Below, in pieces: positions 23,432 to 31,589 of a DNA stretch of 49,789 bases. The notes beneath the pieces were generated by a model. The model had not been told where the DNA came from. It saw only the letters and a list, made by a program, of their open reading frames with translations, and searched no databases. Each line of letters starts with the position of its first letter. The stretch's first letter is position 1. Source of the DNA: Anaerolineaceae bacterium UBA1363 (GTDB taxonomy: Bacteria > Chloroflexota > Anaerolineae > Anaerolineales > Anaerolineaceae); the NCBI GenBank assembly GCA_002306055.1, contig DBRR01000025.1:1-49789 (forward strand), read 5' to 3'. The position numbers and the translations under genes were made by a program.

Positions 23432-23588
23432 GTAGAGGTAACCCCCCGTGGTTACCTAAGGCGGACCCCCGTGCATACACAGGGCAGACACGGGGGTCTG
23501 CCCCTACGACAGCCGCCTCTCCTCAAATTCAAGATGTAGGGGTAACCCCCCGTGGTTACCCAGGGCGGACACGGAGGTCCGCCCCTAC
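23432..23588. repeat. Two copies of a GTAGGGG-bounded foldback repeat
   Basis: Copies lie at 23432-23507 and 23536-23588. Each starts GTAG(A/G)GGTAACCCCCC, contains GTGGTTACC, and ends with a CNGCCCCTAC arm that mirrors its start. The GGTAACC...GGTTACC and GGCGGAC...GTCCGCC parts can form hairpins. Such units are common as dispersed intergenic repeats; no gene is present. Confidence 0.7.
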
Positions 23589-23759
23589 CGGAATAAACAT
23601 GTCTTTTTAAGTAATCACATCCTCACCCTGAGGCTAGTACGATTAAGATTCAAAGCCAGGTTGAACCCCGCAAAAATACACGGGGCAGGTATCGCAACCC
23701 GGACTACATAGAAAATTCAAAACCCTCTTCAGTCTCCCGTCCGCTCCGCGGCGGGATCC

Positions 23760-24110
23760 AGCTTCCCCCAGGGGAAGCCCAAAGGATAGCCCTCCCTTGA
23801 GGGAGGGTCCGTCGAAGATCCCAGCCTCGAAGAGGCGTGTGGACCAAGCGGGGGAGAGTGTCTTTGCTGTTTTGCTAAAGTGAACCTCATCAGTCACCCA
23901 CCCCCTTTAATTCCCCCTCTTAAGAGGGGGTACTCAATCCTCCAGCACGCAAGCAGCCCCTAAGGGAAGCCCAAAGGATAGCCCTCCCTTGAGGGAGGGT
24001 CCGCGAAGCGGGGGAGAGTGTCTTTGCTGTTTTGCTATAGTGACCCTCATCAGTCTCCCACCCCCTTTAATTCCCCCTCTTAAGAGGGGGTACTCAATCC
24101 TCCGGCACGC
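23760..24110. repeat. Tandem intergenic repeat, unit of about 158-193 bp
   Basis: Unit 1 (23760-23952) and unit 2 (23953-24110) share, in order, an AAGCCCAAAGGATAGCCCTC stretch, GCGGGGGAGAGTGTCTTTGC, CACCCCCTTTAATTCCCCCT and a TACTCAATCCTCC-GCACGC end. Unit 1 carries an extra block of about 35 bp (TCGAAGATCCCAGCCTCGAA region). A third partial end lies at 24540-24573, just before the lactate permease gene. The units are built from palindromes, not spacers, so this is not a CRISPR array. No gene is credible in 23324-24626. Confidence 0.75.
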
Positions 24111-24281
24111 CAGCTTCCCCCAAGGGAAGCTCGAAACCCTCGATCCCGCCGGTGTCCACAGCGCGAAGCCTCCCCGTGGGACCGAGCGCTGGATTTGACC
24201 TTTAGGTCTCCAGCTTTTCGGCTTTGAAACAGCAATCGACTTAGTAGCTGGTAAAAGTTGAAACTGCAGGCGACCTGCGAA

Positions 24282-24433
24282 GGTAGGGTGGGTTGGCGTC
24301 ACAAAGCATCTGCAGGAGCACACCGGGTTATAGCCTACCCACCGCAGCACAAGCAAATTGATTCATCTTTTGGTGGGTTGGCTATCTTGATATTAAGTCA
24401 GGACGAGATTCTGTGACGCCAACCCACCCTACC
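24282..24433 (+). mobile_element. MITE-like foldback element, copy 1
   Basis: A 152-bp element with perfect 22-bp terminal inverted repeats (24282-24303 and 24412-24433, starting GGTAGGGTGGGTTGGCGTCA). Inside are a TAGCCTACCCACCGCAGCAC segment and a second GGTGGGTTGGCTATC segment. No coding capacity. Two further copies, inverted relative to this one, lie at 45971-46109 and 46167-46331. No matching transposase is in the window. Confidence 0.7.
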
Positions 24434-24611
24434 AAGATAGCTACCGAAATATGTTTAGCTTTTATATTAATCACATCCTTATCAAGAAACAAACGGTAAA
24501 AAAAGCTGGATTGAGAGGCGCAATCCGGCCTACAACTCAACCCTCCGGCACGCAAGCAGCCCCAAGGGGATGCCCGAAGTGAAAAACAGCCCCGTTTTCG
24601 GCGCGATATCT

Positions 24612-24617
24612 TATAAT
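24612..24617 (+). promoter_or_regulatory. -10 box of probable leaderless promoter for lactate permease
   Basis: TATAAT ends 9 nt before ATG 24627, leaving room for a leader of only 2-3 nt. No Shine-Dalgarno sequence is present. The -35 region is poor. Confidence 0.5.
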
Positions 24618-24626
24618 TGTTCCCCT

Positions 24627-26201
24627 ATGGAACTGACCCCCGGCAACTGGCTGCTTTCTTCTCTGCCCATTCTGACCGTCATCATTCTCATGCTCCTCTT
24701 CAAATGGGGAGGTTTGCGCGCTGGCGCCATGAGCTGGCTGGTGGCGGCTGCCGTCAGCCTGATCGCGTTTGGCGGAAGTTGGCTGATCCTTGCCTGGTCG
24801 CAAGTGAAAGCGCTTGTGCTGGCATTGAACATGCTCGTAATCATTTGGGGCGCCCTGCTGCTCTACAGCCTTGCCAGCGAGGTCGGTACCATCCGCGCGA
24901 TCGGTCTATTCCTCCCCCGCCTTTCCAATGACCGTTCCATCCAGCTCCTGATGATCGCCTGGCTGCTCACTTCTTTCCTGCAGGGCATGGGCGGTTTCGG
25001 AGTGCCTGTGGCGGTGTGCGCGCCAATCCTGGTGGGGATGGGCTATGACCCGATTCTCTCTATTATCATGACCGCCATCGGGCACGGCTGGGCAGTCTCG
25101 TATGGGTCGATGGCGACCGCTTTCGAGTCGCTGATTGCTGTTTCGGGAGTGCCCGGTTTGCTCATCGCCCCCTATGCCGCCATCCTGCTCGCGCTCAGCT
25201 TCGTGCCAACAGGCGTGATCATCACCTTTCTCGGCACCGGATGGAAGGGGGTGCGCCACGCCTTCCCCGCGATCCTCACGGTCAGCCTCACGATGGGCAC
25301 CACGCTCTACCTTCTCAACACGCTGGGTCTCTGGAGCCTCAGCACGATCGGACCTTCGCTCGTTGGCATCGCCACGCTTTTCCTCCTCACGCGCCTGCCA
25401 GCCTATCACGGCGTGAGGACTGCTATCGCGAATGGCGGACAGGAACTTTCTCCCCGGGATCTTCTGCTGCGCCTGACGCCCTACATCTTGCTCGTGGTGA
25501 TCGGTTTTTCTGTCATCCTGATCCAGCCCCTCAACACTTTCCTCAATCAGGTGGGGATTAGTTTCAAGTACCCTGAGATCATTTCCGGGTTAGGGTTCGT
25601 CACTCCGGCGGAATCCAGCGCTACCATTCACCCCTTTTCCCACCCAGGCACGGTGCTGTTGGTGAGCGTACTGCTCTCATCGATCCTGCTGAAGCGCAAA
25701 GGGCTGATTACAAGAACCTCACCCCGCCGCATTGTGAGCGTCACTGCTCACAACGCGGTCGATGCCAGCCTGGGGGTGGTGATGATGGCTGGAGTGTCTA
25801 CAATCATGACCCACGTCGGCATGACAAGCACGCTCGCAAGGGGGATCGCCGAAACCATCAATGGGGTGATATACCCGGTGGTAGCGCCCTTTGTTGGGGT
25901 GATGGGCGCCTTTTTGACCGGTTCAAACAATAACAGCAATATCCTGTTTGGCGCGCTCCAGGCTGAGGCAGCCGCTCTGCTCAAGCTCAACGTGCCGCTG
26001 ATCCTGGCGGCACAGAATGCTGGCGGTTCGCTGGGGAGCGTGATGTCCCCCACGAAGCTGATCGTCAGCTGCACCACGGTTGGTCTCGGGGGGCAGGAAG
26101 GTAAGGTCTTGCGCAAGATGATCGGTTATGGTCTAATCCCGATAATCATTGTGGCTGTCGCGACCGGTATCTGGTCATGGCTGCTCAGCAGTGGAGCTTG
26201 A
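24627..26201 (+). CDS. lldP: L-lactate permease family transporter
   Basis: A polytopic membrane symporter of 524 residues with about 12-14 hydrophobic segments, close to the family's usual length of about 550. Family features include SFLQGMGGFGVPVAVCAPIL near 133-152, IGHGWAVSYGSMATAFESL, PFVGVMGAFLTGSNNNSNIL near 430 and AAQNAGGSLGSVMSPTKLIV. It should carry L-lactate or glycolate with protons, into or out of the cell. I prefer ATG 24627 over ATG 24570. The extra 19 residues of the longer form come from an intergenic repeat copy, and a -10 box lies just ahead of 24627. Two small membrane genes follow closely, then murE. Confidence 0.92.
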   Translation: MELTPGNWLLSSLPILTVIILMLLFKWGGLRAGAMSWLVAAAVSLIAFGGSWLILAWSQVKALVLALNMLVIIWGALLLYSLASEVGTIRAIGLFLPRLSNDRSIQLLMIAWLLTSFLQGMGGFGVPVAVCAPILVGMGYDPILSIIMTAIGHGWAVSYGSMATAFESLIAVSGVPGLLIAPYAAILLALSFVPTGVIITFLGTGWKGVRHAFPAILTVSLTMGTTLYLLNTLGLWSLSTIGPSLVGIATLFLLTRLPAYHGVRTAIANGGQELSPRDLLLRLTPYILLVVIGFSVILIQPLNTFLNQVGISFKYPEIISGLGFVTPAESSATIHPFSHPGTVLLVSVLLSSILLKRKGLITRTSPRRIVSVTAHNAVDASLGVVMMAGVSTIMTHVGMTSTLARGIAETINGVIYPVVAPFVGVMGAFLTGSNNNSNILFGALQAEAAALLKLNVPLILAAQNAGGSLGSVMSPTKLIVSCTTVGLGGQEGKVLRKMIGYGLIPIIIVAVATGIWSWLLSSGA

Positions 26202-26202
26202 A

Positions 26203-26376
26203 ATGAGCCTGAGTAAAGGAGCCAAAAGGTTTCGCATCAACATGCTGATCCTCGTGATCGAAGCATTACTTCCGTTCTTGCTGCTTTTTGCGCTTAATAA
26301 TGGTTACACAAACCTTGGCAGGGTCACCTCCGCGATCCTGGTTTTGGGTATTATTTATCTGGTGGTGTTCAAATGA
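26203..26376 (+). CDS. Small two-helix membrane protein
   Basis: A 57-residue protein starting MSLSKGAKRFRINMLILVIE, with two hydrophobic helices (about 14-32 and 40-56) and a basic N-terminus. It begins 1 nt after the lactate permease stop and its stop overlaps the next gene's start (ATGA), so it sits in a tight operon. I do not recognise the family. The tight packing supports it as a real gene. Confidence 0.6.
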   Translation: MSLSKGAKRFRINMLILVIEALLPFLLLFALNNGYTNLGRVTSAILVLGIIYLVVFK

Positions 26377-26984
26377 AAATCAAAAAACAAACTATATTCC
26401 TGATCGTAGGGCTGCTTTTACTGGCTGTCAGCGGCTTTCTCTTCACACGGCGGGCGATCCCTGTCGCCTCGCAAAGCCAGGCTGTTGCTCTGGCTGACTG
26501 GATCTACGGCAGCGGCGGCAACCTGAACGTGACAGTGACCTATCCCGAAAAGTTGGAAACCGGCCGCAAGAATCTGATCACGGTGGCATACCAGGCGGAT
26601 GAAGCGCTTGAGAGCGTGTTGGATGATGGAGTCGTTTTTGACTTGCAGCTCGACATGATCAAAACCGTCATCCAGCCACAGAAGCGCATGCTGATCCCGG
26701 TGGAGAGCGGACGAAAAACCTTCGTCTGGCAAGTGGAGCCTTTCACTGCCGGTATATCCAAAGCAAGAATTTCAATGGCGCTTGGCGACAACACACTGAG
26801 CGGTAACTACGCCATCACAAATCATCAAAGCATTAATTTCAGCATGGAAATCACTGAGTCGACCGCCGCCACCCGGAGCGACCTGACCACCTTGGGATTT
26901 GTCTGCCTGGCTGCAGGGCTGCTGAGCTTGCTGACTGCCTACCTGCTGAATAAGAAAAAGCAGCCTGCAAAAAAACGAAAGTAA
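26373..26984 (+). CDS. Uncharacterised membrane-anchored extracytoplasmic protein
   Basis: A 203-residue protein with an N-terminal hydrophobic segment (IFLIVGLLLLAVSGFLFT) and a C-terminal one (TLGFVCLAAGLLSLLTAYLL) ending in a basic tail (NKKKQPAKKRK). The middle part (about 45-165) is beta-rich: LNVTVTYPEKLETGRKNLIT, then ESGRKTFVWQVEPFTAGISK. This looks like an immunoglobulin-like domain outside the membrane. It overlaps the 57-residue gene by 4 nt and precedes murE by 6 nt. The family is unknown. Confidence 0.65.
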   Translation: MKIKKQTIFLIVGLLLLAVSGFLFTRRAIPVASQSQAVALADWIYGSGGNLNVTVTYPEKLETGRKNLITVAYQADEALESVLDDGVVFDLQLDMIKTVIQPQKRMLIPVESGRKTFVWQVEPFTAGISKARISMALGDNTLSGNYAITNHQSINFSMEITESTAATRSDLTTLGFVCLAAGLLSLLTAYLLNKKKQPAKKRK

Positions 26985-26990
26985 CTCGAA

Positions 26991-28571
26991 ATGGATCAAC
27001 CCATTCGACGCCGTTCACTCCGCACTGTTTTTTCAGCCGCGCCGCTGAACGCTCTGGACCCAATCCCGCCAGTGATGATCACCGGCGTCACCAGTGACTC
27101 GCGCCGCGTCCGGAAGGGCTACGCCTTCGTCGCCATTAAAGGTGAAAACAGCGATGGTTACCATTACATACCATCAGCCGTTGCCAATGGCGCCGGAGTC
27201 ATTCTCAGCGACCGCCTCAAGCCGGAAGGTCTTCCCATCCCCTACGTCCGCCTGCAAGGAGACCTGCATTTCGCCCTGGCGTACCTGGCAGCGAGTTTTC
27301 AGCGCTTTCCAGCGCGGAAACTGCGCATGATCGGCGTCACAGGTACCGACGGCAAAACCACCACCTCGATGCTGATCCACCATCTTCTGACAAAATCCGG
27401 CACTAACGCTGGCATGATCAGCACCGTCAACGCACTGATTGGTGACCAGGCGCTCGATACCGGCTTCCACGTGACCACGCCCGATTCCCCCGATATCCAG
27501 GCTTACCTGGCTCAGATGGTGGCTGCCGGCATGACGCACTGCGTGCTCGAAACGACTTCGCACGGGCTTGCACAGGGGCGCGTACTCGCCTGCGATTACG
27601 ACCTGGCAGTTATTACGAATGTGACCCACGAGCATCTCGATTATCACGGCAACTACGAGAATTACCTCCAAACCAAGGGAAGGTTGTTCGAGATGCTCCG
27701 GGAAACCCCGCGTAAACCGATTGGCAACCTTCGGTTGGCAATTCTCAATAAGGATGACCGCTCCTACAACTATCTCAAGCGCATTGCACCCCCAGGCTTC
27801 CTCACCTATAGCCGGAATAATGAAGCCCACTTCTGGGCGGATGGCATCACCAGCACCACCAGCGATCTAACTTTCACGCTGCATACCGAAACCCACCAGT
27901 TGCCTGTCCACTGCCCCATCGCCGGCATTTATAACGTCTCCAACATCCTCGCCGCGCTTGCCGCGGTCACCTCTCTCGGAGTACCACTTGAAAGGGCTGT
28001 GAAGGACCTTGAGAGCTTTGAAGGCATCCCCGGACGCATGCAGCGCATCGAGCTTGGGCAGGACTTCACTGCCATTGTCGACTTTGCACACACGCCAAAT
28101 GCCCTTGAAAACGCCCTAGACACCGCCCGCTCCATGACGAACGGACGGGTGATCGCCGTCTATGGCTCAGCCGGCCTGCGCGACCGCGAAAAGCGGCGCA
28201 TGATGCCCGCTGTCTCAATCAAACTCGCTGACATCACCATCCTCACGGCTGAAGACCCGCGTACTGAGCCGCTTGACGGCATCCTGGAAGACATGGCGCA
28301 ATCTGCGATCCAAGCCGGCGGTGTGGAAGGCGTTAACTTTTACCGTGTTGCTGACCGCGGGGACGCACTGCGCAAAGCCATTAGCCTTGCCAGACCCGGC
28401 GATTTGGTGATCTCCTGCGGGAAGGGGCACGAGCAGTCCATGTGCTTTGGCAGCGAGGAATACCTTTGGGATGACCGCACTGCCATGCGTGCCGCCCTCG
28501 CCGAACATCTTGGCTTTGAGGGCGCGCAAATGCCCTGGCTGCCAACCAGTTCTTCACCAAAACCTGTTTAA
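26991..28571 (+). CDS. murE: MurE-type UDP-N-acetylmuramyl-tripeptide synthetase
   Basis: Cytoplasmic ATP-dependent ligase adding the third amino acid to UDP-MurNAc-L-Ala-D-Glu in peptidoglycan synthesis. 526 residues. Domain 1 has VTSDSRRVRKGYAFVAIKG; the ATP-binding P-loop is GTDGKTTT at 118-125; HVTTPDSPDIQAYL and ETTSHGLAQGR bind the UDP-substrate; Lys229 in YLQTKGRLF is the expected carbamylated lysine; and YGSAGLRDREKRR lies near 391. The amino-acid selectivity motif, DNPR in diaminopimelate enzymes, reads EDPR here (421-424). That is closer to the DDPR reported for the Thermotoga enzyme, so lysine or ornithine may be added instead. ATG 26991 lacks a good ribosome site, fitting coupled translation from upstream. 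Confidence 0.9.
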   Translation: MDQPIRRRSLRTVFSAAPLNALDPIPPVMITGVTSDSRRVRKGYAFVAIKGENSDGYHYIPSAVANGAGVILSDRLKPEGLPIPYVRLQGDLHFALAYLAASFQRFPARKLRMIGVTGTDGKTTTSMLIHHLLTKSGTNAGMISTVNALIGDQALDTGFHVTTPDSPDIQAYLAQMVAAGMTHCVLETTSHGLAQGRVLACDYDLAVITNVTHEHLDYHGNYENYLQTKGRLFEMLRETPRKPIGNLRLAILNKDDRSYNYLKRIAPPGFLTYSRNNEAHFWADGITSTTSDLTFTLHTETHQLPVHCPIAGIYNVSNILAALAAVTSLGVPLERAVKDLESFEGIPGRMQRIELGQDFTAIVDFAHTPNALENALDTARSMTNGRVIAVYGSAGLRDREKRRMMPAVSIKLADITILTAEDPRTEPLDGILEDMAQSAIQAGGVEGVNFYRVADRGDALRKAISLARPGDLVISCGKGHEQSMCFGSEEYLWDDRTAMRAALAEHLGFEGAQMPWLPTSSSPKPV

Positions 28572-28580
28572 TTAGTTCAA

Positions 28581-28976
28581 CTATTTCCGTTTGCGGGTAC
28601 GCTGAAACATTTCCCCCAGCGAGCCACCATTAAAACCACCAAAAACTGCCATCAGACCGATCAGTGCTGAGAGCAAACCGCTCTTCCAGGTCATCAACCC
28701 GATAACGAGCATTCCAGCCAGCCCGCCATAGACCCCATAAGTCAGACCGCGTCTGTCTTTGGCGATCATGGTCACAATGAAACCGACCGCCAGGGAACCG
28801 AGGAAAATGCCCAACATCAGGGTTGTGTCCAGCCCGGTCACTAATTCGCCGTAGCGCGCCATCAGCCCATCTACCAGGCTGAAGAATAGCAGTGCCATGG
28901 CAACATTGCCAACCATCGCCAGCACTAAATAAGCGATTTTCGTCCCACGCAGGTCAAGGATCTTGCTCAATTTCAT
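28581..28976 (-). CDS. Uncharacterised four-helix membrane protein
   Basis: A 131-residue integral membrane protein with hydrophobic segments near 15-37, 50-70, 78-95 and 100-117 and a basic C-terminus (QRTRKRK). FGGFNGGSLGEMF is a glycine-rich loop. It is convergent with murE (9 nt apart). On the minus strand TAGAAT (28983-28988) ends 6 nt before the ATG, so it may be transcribed without a leader. I do not recognise the family. Confidence 0.65.
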   Translation of the reverse strand: MKLSKILDLRGTKIAYLVLAMVGNVAMALLFFSLVDGLMARYGELVTGLDTTLMLGIFLGSLAVGFIVTMIAKDRRGLTYGVYGGLAGMLVIGLMTWKSGLLSALIGLMAVFGGFNGGSLGEMFQRTRKRK

Positions 28977-28982
28977 GCGCTA

Positions 28983-28988
28983 ATTCTA
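28983..28988 (-). promoter_or_regulatory. -10 box of possible leaderless promoter
   Basis: TAGAAT on the minus strand, 5 of 6 matches to TATAAT, ends 6 nt before ATG 28976. No Shine-Dalgarno sequence. The 28989-29216 spacer holds nothing else I can support. Confidence 0.4.
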
Positions 28989-29216
28989 TCAGGAACTTTT
29001 CGGAAAGCAGGGTTTTACCGTGTCTTCCAGAGTCATTTCCAAATCTCCTTTTTCGAAGCCGAGTTACGTCCTGCTATATGATGAAGAGACATGCTGCGCA
29101 TGGGATTTCACTGTGCCAGCAGCTCCCGCATGGCAAAATAATCCAAAAATCCTGTACTTCCAGCCGCGAATGTATTTCTTCATGCCGGGATCTTCACATT
29201 TCAGATGGGTCAGTCT

Positions 29217-31511
29217 TTAGGGCAAGATCGCATAATAGACCGCGTTGCCAAAGGCGAGAAACACCTGCCGGTTTGCGGCGACCGCGAAGGCTGTCGCTTT
29301 GGCCGTCGGCAAACTGCCGTCGCTCAATCCCGGTCGGAGCACCTGGTTCAGGTTTAAGCGCAGACTGAATTGATACAGTTCAGCCGTTTCTGGTTCCAGG
29401 AAGTAAATCGAAGGATCTGGAGGAGGGGAATATGCCATCTGGTTGAACTTCAAACTTGCCAGGTCCACGCCTGCCCCTCCACCAACCGCATCCTGGTAGG
29501 GGTAAGGGTCTTCACATGTTACCGAACCGCTGATCTGAGAAGCCAGGCAGTGCGAACTATGCCCGTCGGCATGGAGCAGGAAGAGCTCATCTTTGCTCAC
29601 AGCCAGGTCGACAGCCTCTTGCAGCTTCACTGGCATGGCATCGAAGTAAGACACCGGCACCTGGTCAAAATTCGAACTGAATCCACGGTAAATCCAGATG
29701 GCGTTTGCAGCCGAGTCGAGCACGAGCAGCTTCCCCGCGTCGAAAGCAATGCTCTTCAGCTCCTGCCATCCGCCGTCCGGAGGCAGCAAGATAGCTGCTG
29801 TGGGGTTTGAACCAACCGCACAGTACAAAAGGTTGCCGGCAGCATCAATCGCTAAAATCGGTGCCTTAGCAGGATTATTGATCGGGATTGCCAGCATATC
29901 CACCAACTTGCCAACCTGCACCCCGCCAATACTGCCCGGACCGCAGCGAAACGCCTCGTCCAGAGAATATCCTTGTGATTGCAACGTCAGGTGCCTGACT
30001 TCGCCGCTGGTTTGATCCAACAGGTAGAGATCGCGATTTAGCGAAATGATGTTGCTGACGCTCATGTCGGGGAACAAACCAGCCGCAAAAGCGGGCTTGT
30101 AGATCAGCCTTTTGGCTCCATCCAGTTCATCCAAAGCCAGCCTCGCCCTCAGATACAACGCATTTACCTCTTCTGATTTTTGATACGCAGCGGCTTTATC
30201 CAACCATTCAATGGTCTGGTTCCAAACCTCGCGCTTCAGCTCATCCGTCTGCATCAGTGCCGCATTGTTGGCGGAAGCTTCCGCTTGTGCCAAGAAATAA
30301 CTATACTCTTTACCCTGCCCCTGAGAGAGGTAGATGAATGTGGTCAATCCCACCAGCAGCAAAGGTACCAGGATAGCAATCAGCCATTTGCTCAGGGCAG
30401 AAAGTTCAGTCACTGGCTTGCCCTCTTCCCGTTTCTTTTCTCTGCTTTTCTGGAAGATCGTCTCGATTTTTTCATCGACACTCTTCAAGATACTTGCCCC
30501 CTTCGCCACGCTGTGCAAGGCATCCGTTTTGAACTGCTCCCCGTCAAAAATCGGCGCGGACGGCGCCTCTTCTGCATTTTTTGTTTCAACCACGGGCTCT
30601 TCGGGGATGATTTCCGGTTCTACTGGTGCCACTGCAGGCTCTTCCGGCTGCGTTTCTGGCTTTGTTTCTGGGATAGTTGAAAGGCTTACCAGCGGCACGT
30701 TTCTAAACAAGTCCTCTGCCAGTGAGCCATTCTCTTCTTCGAGCTCTGGTGTTTCCAGCACTTCCTCCGGCCATTCGAGCTCCTGCGCTTCAGCCGCCTC
30801 AGGCTCACCTTGCTTATCCTCGGTTTCCGTAGTTTCCTGGATCTCCGGAGGAGCTTTAGCTTCCAGACGCGCTTTGAGGCTCAAACCTTCGCCATAAGTC
30901 AGCCTGATGACGTCCACCCCACCTAACAATGGCACAAATTCACCCAGGCTGGCAGTGTCAGCCTTCAAGCGTTCGGATGCCAGTAGATCCGCGGGGATTT
31001 CCTGAGCAAGCAGCATAAAATCACCATCTGCCACAGAGGCTTGGAAAAATCGCGGATGGACGACCGAGCTGAGTCCCAATCCTCTCGGATCGAGCTCAGC
31101 GTCAAAGAGATGCTCACGACCGTTCTTCCTGACCAGCAGCGCCTCCGCCTTGCCGTTGATCCCAATAAACAACGTCTCATGGTGGACAACTCCCATGAGC
31201 AACGATGCAGTCTGCCAGCTATCCTTGTCTTGCAGCTGGCTGTTGCCAGAAAGAAAGGTCTTGTTCAGCCCATCCGCCAGGCCGCGCATCGCATTCGTGA
31301 CCGAACCACCCGTCTTGAAGAAGGCTGCCGCCAGCTTGCTCAACGTCTGATTCAGCACTTCATCGCTCAGGCTTACTGCATCAGACGGCCAAAGCTTGAT
31401 AATCAGGCTGTCTTCCTCGCGCCCGCGTGCGGCACCTTTCCCCGCAGAAGCGGTACATAGCAGCCTGGGCTGATGAGTTTCGAATGCGTAAACGGTCAGG
31501 TCAAATTTCAT
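29217..31511 (-). CDS. Large membrane protein: phosphatase-like N-domain, one helix, extracytoplasmic C-domain
   Basis: 764 residues in three parts. Residues 1-215 (LLCTASAGKGAARGREEDSL, SLLMGVVHHETLFIGINGKA, DGDFMLLAQEIPADLL) recall a PP2C-type fold: an opening segment, a central G-N/G turn and a D-G-D-x-x-L-L motif. The usual metal aspartates are not all evident, so it may be a pseudophosphatase. Residues 220-325 are acidic and proline-rich. A single membrane helix spans about 375-395 (KWLIAILVPLLLVGLTTFIY). A TPR-like helical part follows, and then a beta-propeller-like region to the end (NLYLLDQ-type repeats, AIDAAGNLLYCAVG). AAGGTG precedes ATG 31511. It stands alone, divergent from the acetyltransferase gene. 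A signal-transducing membrane protein is an inference. Confidence 0.7.
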   Translation of the reverse strand: MKFDLTVYAFETHQPRLLCTASAGKGAARGREEDSLIIKLWPSDAVSLSDEVLNQTLSKLAAAFFKTGGSVTNAMRGLADGLNKTFLSGNSQLQDKDSWQTASLLMGVVHHETLFIGINGKAEALLVRKNGREHLFDAELDPRGLGLSSVVHPRFFQASVADGDFMLLAQEIPADLLASERLKADTASLGEFVPLLGGVDVIRLTYGEGLSLKARLEAKAPPEIQETTETEDKQGEPEAAEAQELEWPEEVLETPELEEENGSLAEDLFRNVPLVSLSTIPETKPETQPEEPAVAPVEPEIIPEEPVVETKNAEEAPSAPIFDGEQFKTDALHSVAKGASILKSVDEKIETIFQKSREKKREEGKPVTELSALSKWLIAILVPLLLVGLTTFIYLSQGQGKEYSYFLAQAEASANNAALMQTDELKREVWNQTIEWLDKAAAYQKSEEVNALYLRARLALDELDGAKRLIYKPAFAAGLFPDMSVSNIISLNRDLYLLDQTSGEVRHLTLQSQGYSLDEAFRCGPGSIGGVQVGKLVDMLAIPINNPAKAPILAIDAAGNLLYCAVGSNPTAAILLPPDGGWQELKSIAFDAGKLLVLDSAANAIWIYRGFSSNFDQVPVSYFDAMPVKLQEAVDLAVSKDELFLLHADGHSSHCLASQISGSVTCEDPYPYQDAVGGGAGVDLASLKFNQMAYSPPPDPSIYFLEPETAELYQFSLRLNLNQVLRPGLSDGSLPTAKATAFAVAANRQVFLAFGNAVYYAILP

Positions 31512-31576
31512 GGCACACCTTTTAAATCAATAGTGATATTGCGTAAATTGAGGAGTACACAATTCATGCCAGAGGG

Positions 31577-31582
31577 TATAAT
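31577..31582 (+). promoter_or_regulatory. -10 box of probable leaderless promoter for the acetyltransferase-like gene
   Basis: TATAAT ends 7 nt before ATG 31590. No Shine-Dalgarno sequence stands before that ATG. This supports the 31590 start over the in-frame ATG at 31566. Confidence 0.5.
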
Positions 31583-31589
31583 CGGTCAC

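Noticed and set aside
23760..24110. Possible CRISPR array
   Set aside because: There are only two long units with nearly identical content throughout, and no short repeats with unique spacers. No cas gene is near.
23934..24356. Open frame of 140 codons on the minus strand
   Set aside because: Built from the tandem palindromic repeats and part of the MITE-like element.
29020..29220. Open frame of 66 codons on the plus strand
   Set aside because: No ribosome site, no motif, and it runs into the 3' end of the 764-residue gene on the other strand.
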